Assembly (NCBI GenBank): GCA_000613465.1
Contig: BAJA01000035.1
Location: 1 to 56,413, forward strand
From: Bacteroides nordii WAL 11050 = JCM 12987
Lineage (GTDB): Bacteria; Bacteroidota; Bacteroidia; Bacteroidales; Bacteroidaceae
Direction: 5' to 3'
DNA: 56,413 nt
The translations under genes were made by a program, and so were the position numbers. The notes under the pieces were generated by a model. The model made no database searches and was not told where the DNA came from. It was given only the letters and a program-made list of their open reading frames with translations. Shown piece after piece: positions 54,672 to 56,413 of this stretch (the stretch's first letter is position 1; every line of letters begins with the position of its first letter).

Positions 54672-56291
54672 TTAGAAATCCGCTTTTCTTTCAATACGAA
54701 TGATCTCTCCGGAAACCGGATGTACAAACTCCAGGTATTCGGCATGCAGATAAAGCCGGTCTGCTTGCTTTCCATAGAGCTCGTCTCCCGTAATAGGGCA
54801 GTTAAGACCAAGCGGGTGGGCGGCATGAACACGTAATTGATGTGTCCGTCCGGTGAGTGGATAGAAAGCTATACGTGTTTGAGATTCATTACGTTCGAGA
54901 ACCTGATATTTAGTGATGGCGGTTTTACCATACTCTTTATTTACTATCTGCCGGGGTCTGTCGAGAGGATCCGGACAGATTGGAAGATTCAGAACGCCTT
55001 CATCCGGTGCGATGATTCCGTCCAGTAAAGCAATATAACGCTTCTTTACTGTACGATTCTTGAACTGTGCCTGCAGATTCTGATGTGTTTCTTTGGTTTT
55101 GGCAATAAGCAGTACTCCCGAAGTAGCCATATCCAGACGATGTACGATCATTGGGCCTGTAGCATCAGGATATTGGGTTCTCAGGTGTTGATAGACAGAA
55201 TTTATTTCTCCCTTTCCGGGTACGGAAAGCATGCCGGCGGGTTTGTTGACAACAAGCAACTGCTCATCTTCAAAAAGAACTTCGAGTGTTGTCTTCTTGT
55301 GAAGATCGTTCGATAATGGATTGGGCTCTACATCCAGACCTTGTAACATGTGTTTCAGAATAGGTTCACACTTTCCTTTGCAGGCAGGATAGTAGTAACC
55401 ATGGTGGCGTATTTCTGCTTTTGGAGAGTTGCCCCACCAGAATTCGGCCATGGCAATGGGTTTGAGCTGGTGCAGATAGGCATATTGTAATAGTTTGGGA
55501 GCAGCACATTCGCCGGCACCGGCGGGAGGCGTTTTCTGTACGGTCTGCTTGAAGATAGCACATAGATCCTTTATTTCTCCGTTGGCATTTAGCATTTTGA
55601 ATTGTTTAAAAAGCTTTTGCTGCAAGGCTGCCGATCGTATTTTGCGCTCGTTTTTGAGAGCTTCTATTTTTGCTGTATAATCATCTGTTTCCTTTTGCAG
55701 GGCAGTAATGCGATCTTTCCAATACTTTTCCAGTCGTTTGAATTCTGCTTTCTGATGCTGGCTTTCGCGTATCATAGCTGCTTGTTCTGCCTCATCGGGA
55801 TTGTTTACACGACGAAGTTCACGTACTTCTTTGGCTACTTTCAAAGCTGCCTTAGCCTGAGTTATAGCTTGCCGGTTCAGAATGTTTTCTTCGGTCAGTT
55901 TCTGTTTGAGTGCCAGATAATAACTATCTTCCTGCAACTGTCTGATCTGAATGTTGATGGCAGAGATTTTTTCTTCTTCTATTCTGAAAAATCCGTCAGG
56001 TTGGAGTAAATCATATACAGGAGGTACGAAGTAGGAGTGCAGGTTTTTGCCGGCAAGGTTTCCGGAGAAAGCTGCCAGATAGCCTATCTCACCATCAGGG
56101 GCTTGTACCACTAATACCCCGAACATCTTTCCTTGCTGCAACTCCTGTTCCCATTGTTTCTGGGTTTTGATATAGTACTGTACTTCTTCTGTGGCTATCA
56201 GGCAGAGCGGATGTGGCGTATAATGAAACGGATATGTAAATTGTTCCGGCAGGGGCAAGTGGGTAACTTTATGAATGAAAGGATGCAGCAT
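54672..56291 (-). CDS. RluA-family pseudouridine synthase with N-terminal coiled coil
   Basis: A 539-residue enzyme. The C-terminal 220 residues are RluA-type: QLLVVNKPAGMLSVPGKGEI near residue 343, the catalytic HRLDMATSGVLLIAKTKETH with the essential Asp near residue 385, then LTGRTHQLRVHAAHPLGLNC near 490. Residues 110-250 are a charged coiled coil (QAKAALKVAKEVRELRRVNN and similar), a feature of Bacteroidetes RNA pseudouridine synthases. The N-terminal 100 residues are unassigned. It probably modifies a uridine in rRNA or tRNA. The 122 bases to the window end carry its presumed promoter, where nothing clear is seen. Confidence 0.9.
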   Translation of the reverse strand: MLHPFIHKVTHLPLPEQFTYPFHYTPHPLCLIATEEVQYYIKTQKQWEQELQQGKMFGVLVVQAPDGEIGYLAAFSGNLAGKNLHSYFVPPVYDLLQPDGFFRIEEEKISAINIQIRQLQEDSYYLALKQKLTEENILNRQAITQAKAALKVAKEVRELRRVNNPDEAEQAAMIRESQHQKAEFKRLEKYWKDRITALQKETDDYTAKIEALKNERKIRSAALQQKLFKQFKMLNANGEIKDLCAIFKQTVQKTPPAGAGECAAPKLLQYAYLHQLKPIAMAEFWWGNSPKAEIRHHGYYYPACKGKCEPILKHMLQGLDVEPNPLSNDLHKKTTLEVLFEDEQLLVVNKPAGMLSVPGKGEINSVYQHLRTQYPDATGPMIVHRLDMATSGVLLIAKTKETHQNLQAQFKNRTVKKRYIALLDGIIAPDEGVLNLPICPDPLDRPRQIVNKEYGKTAITKYQVLERNESQTRIAFYPLTGRTHQLRVHAAHPLGLNCPITGDELYGKQADRLYLHAEYLEFVHPVSGEIIRIERKADF

Positions 56292-56413
56292 ATGTTTTGG
56301 GGTTTCCGGGTTGTTCTAACGCTTTGCAAAATAAATTCTATTTAAGCAGTATTGCAAATATCAGCGAATAAAATACGGTAAACTTTGCATATTAGTTTGG
56401 ATCGGTGTTTATT

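Overview
The window is chromosomal DNA of a Bacteroides species, most likely of the B. fragilis group. The evidence is a UpxY/UpxZ pair at the head of a capsular polysaccharide locus, promoters of the Bacteroides type (TAnnTTTG at -7, for example before 23787, 39718 and 41970), few Shine-Dalgarno sites, and a Bacteroidales gene set (Hc1-type histone, secreted MsrAB, YgbA-like protein, DUF4261).

Bases 2-16756 are one rightward capsule operon that is cut by the left edge. Its order is UpxY, UpxZ, Wzx flippase, GT10 fucosyltransferase-like gene, GT2, Wzy polymerase, GT2, GT4, AsnB-like amidotransferase, WbpP-like UDP-HexNAc 4-epimerase, WbpO-like UDP-HexNAc 6-dehydrogenase, initiating phospho-sugar transferase, GT4, HpcH/HpaI aldolase, acyltransferase-3 and a D-2-hydroxyacid dehydrogenase. 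A 24-codon hydrophobic ORF and a strong terminator close it. The epimerase, dehydrogenase and amidotransferase together predict a (probably amidated) N-acetylgalactosaminuronic acid residue. The last three enzymes look like a module for an unusual acyl or hydroxy-acid decoration.

Bases 16893-42766 are mixed core and accessory genes: an AAA/PD-(D/E)XK ATPase, a KamA-like radical SAM protein, an AGCS symporter, a histone-like protein, periplasmic MsrAB, a WYL regulator followed by the radical-SAM/HhH and TIGR03915-type DNA-repair pair, MgtC, a six-TM potassium channel with a zinc-ribbon tail, a lytic transglycosylase, an Fpg/Nei-family protein lacking the usual Pro2, an SDR39U1-lipocalin fusion, a possible toxin/immunity remnant, FKBP, EamA and RlmF. 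Bases 42787-48535 form a defence-like group: a SWIM-domain protein, McrC, and McrB with an EVE-like reader domain. Bases 49130-56291 hold an HD plus cyclase-family gene, a large metallopeptidase/beta-propeller/outer-membrane-barrel protein, a tandem GNAT protein and an RluA-type pseudouridine synthase.

About fourteen single-base frameshifts, many in homopolymers, and one in-frame TAG interrupt otherwise intact genes, in both the capsule and housekeeping regions. They are most simply uncorrected sequencing indels, so the broken genes below are described in their reconstructed form. I found no tRNA, rRNA, CRISPR array or complete insertion sequence.
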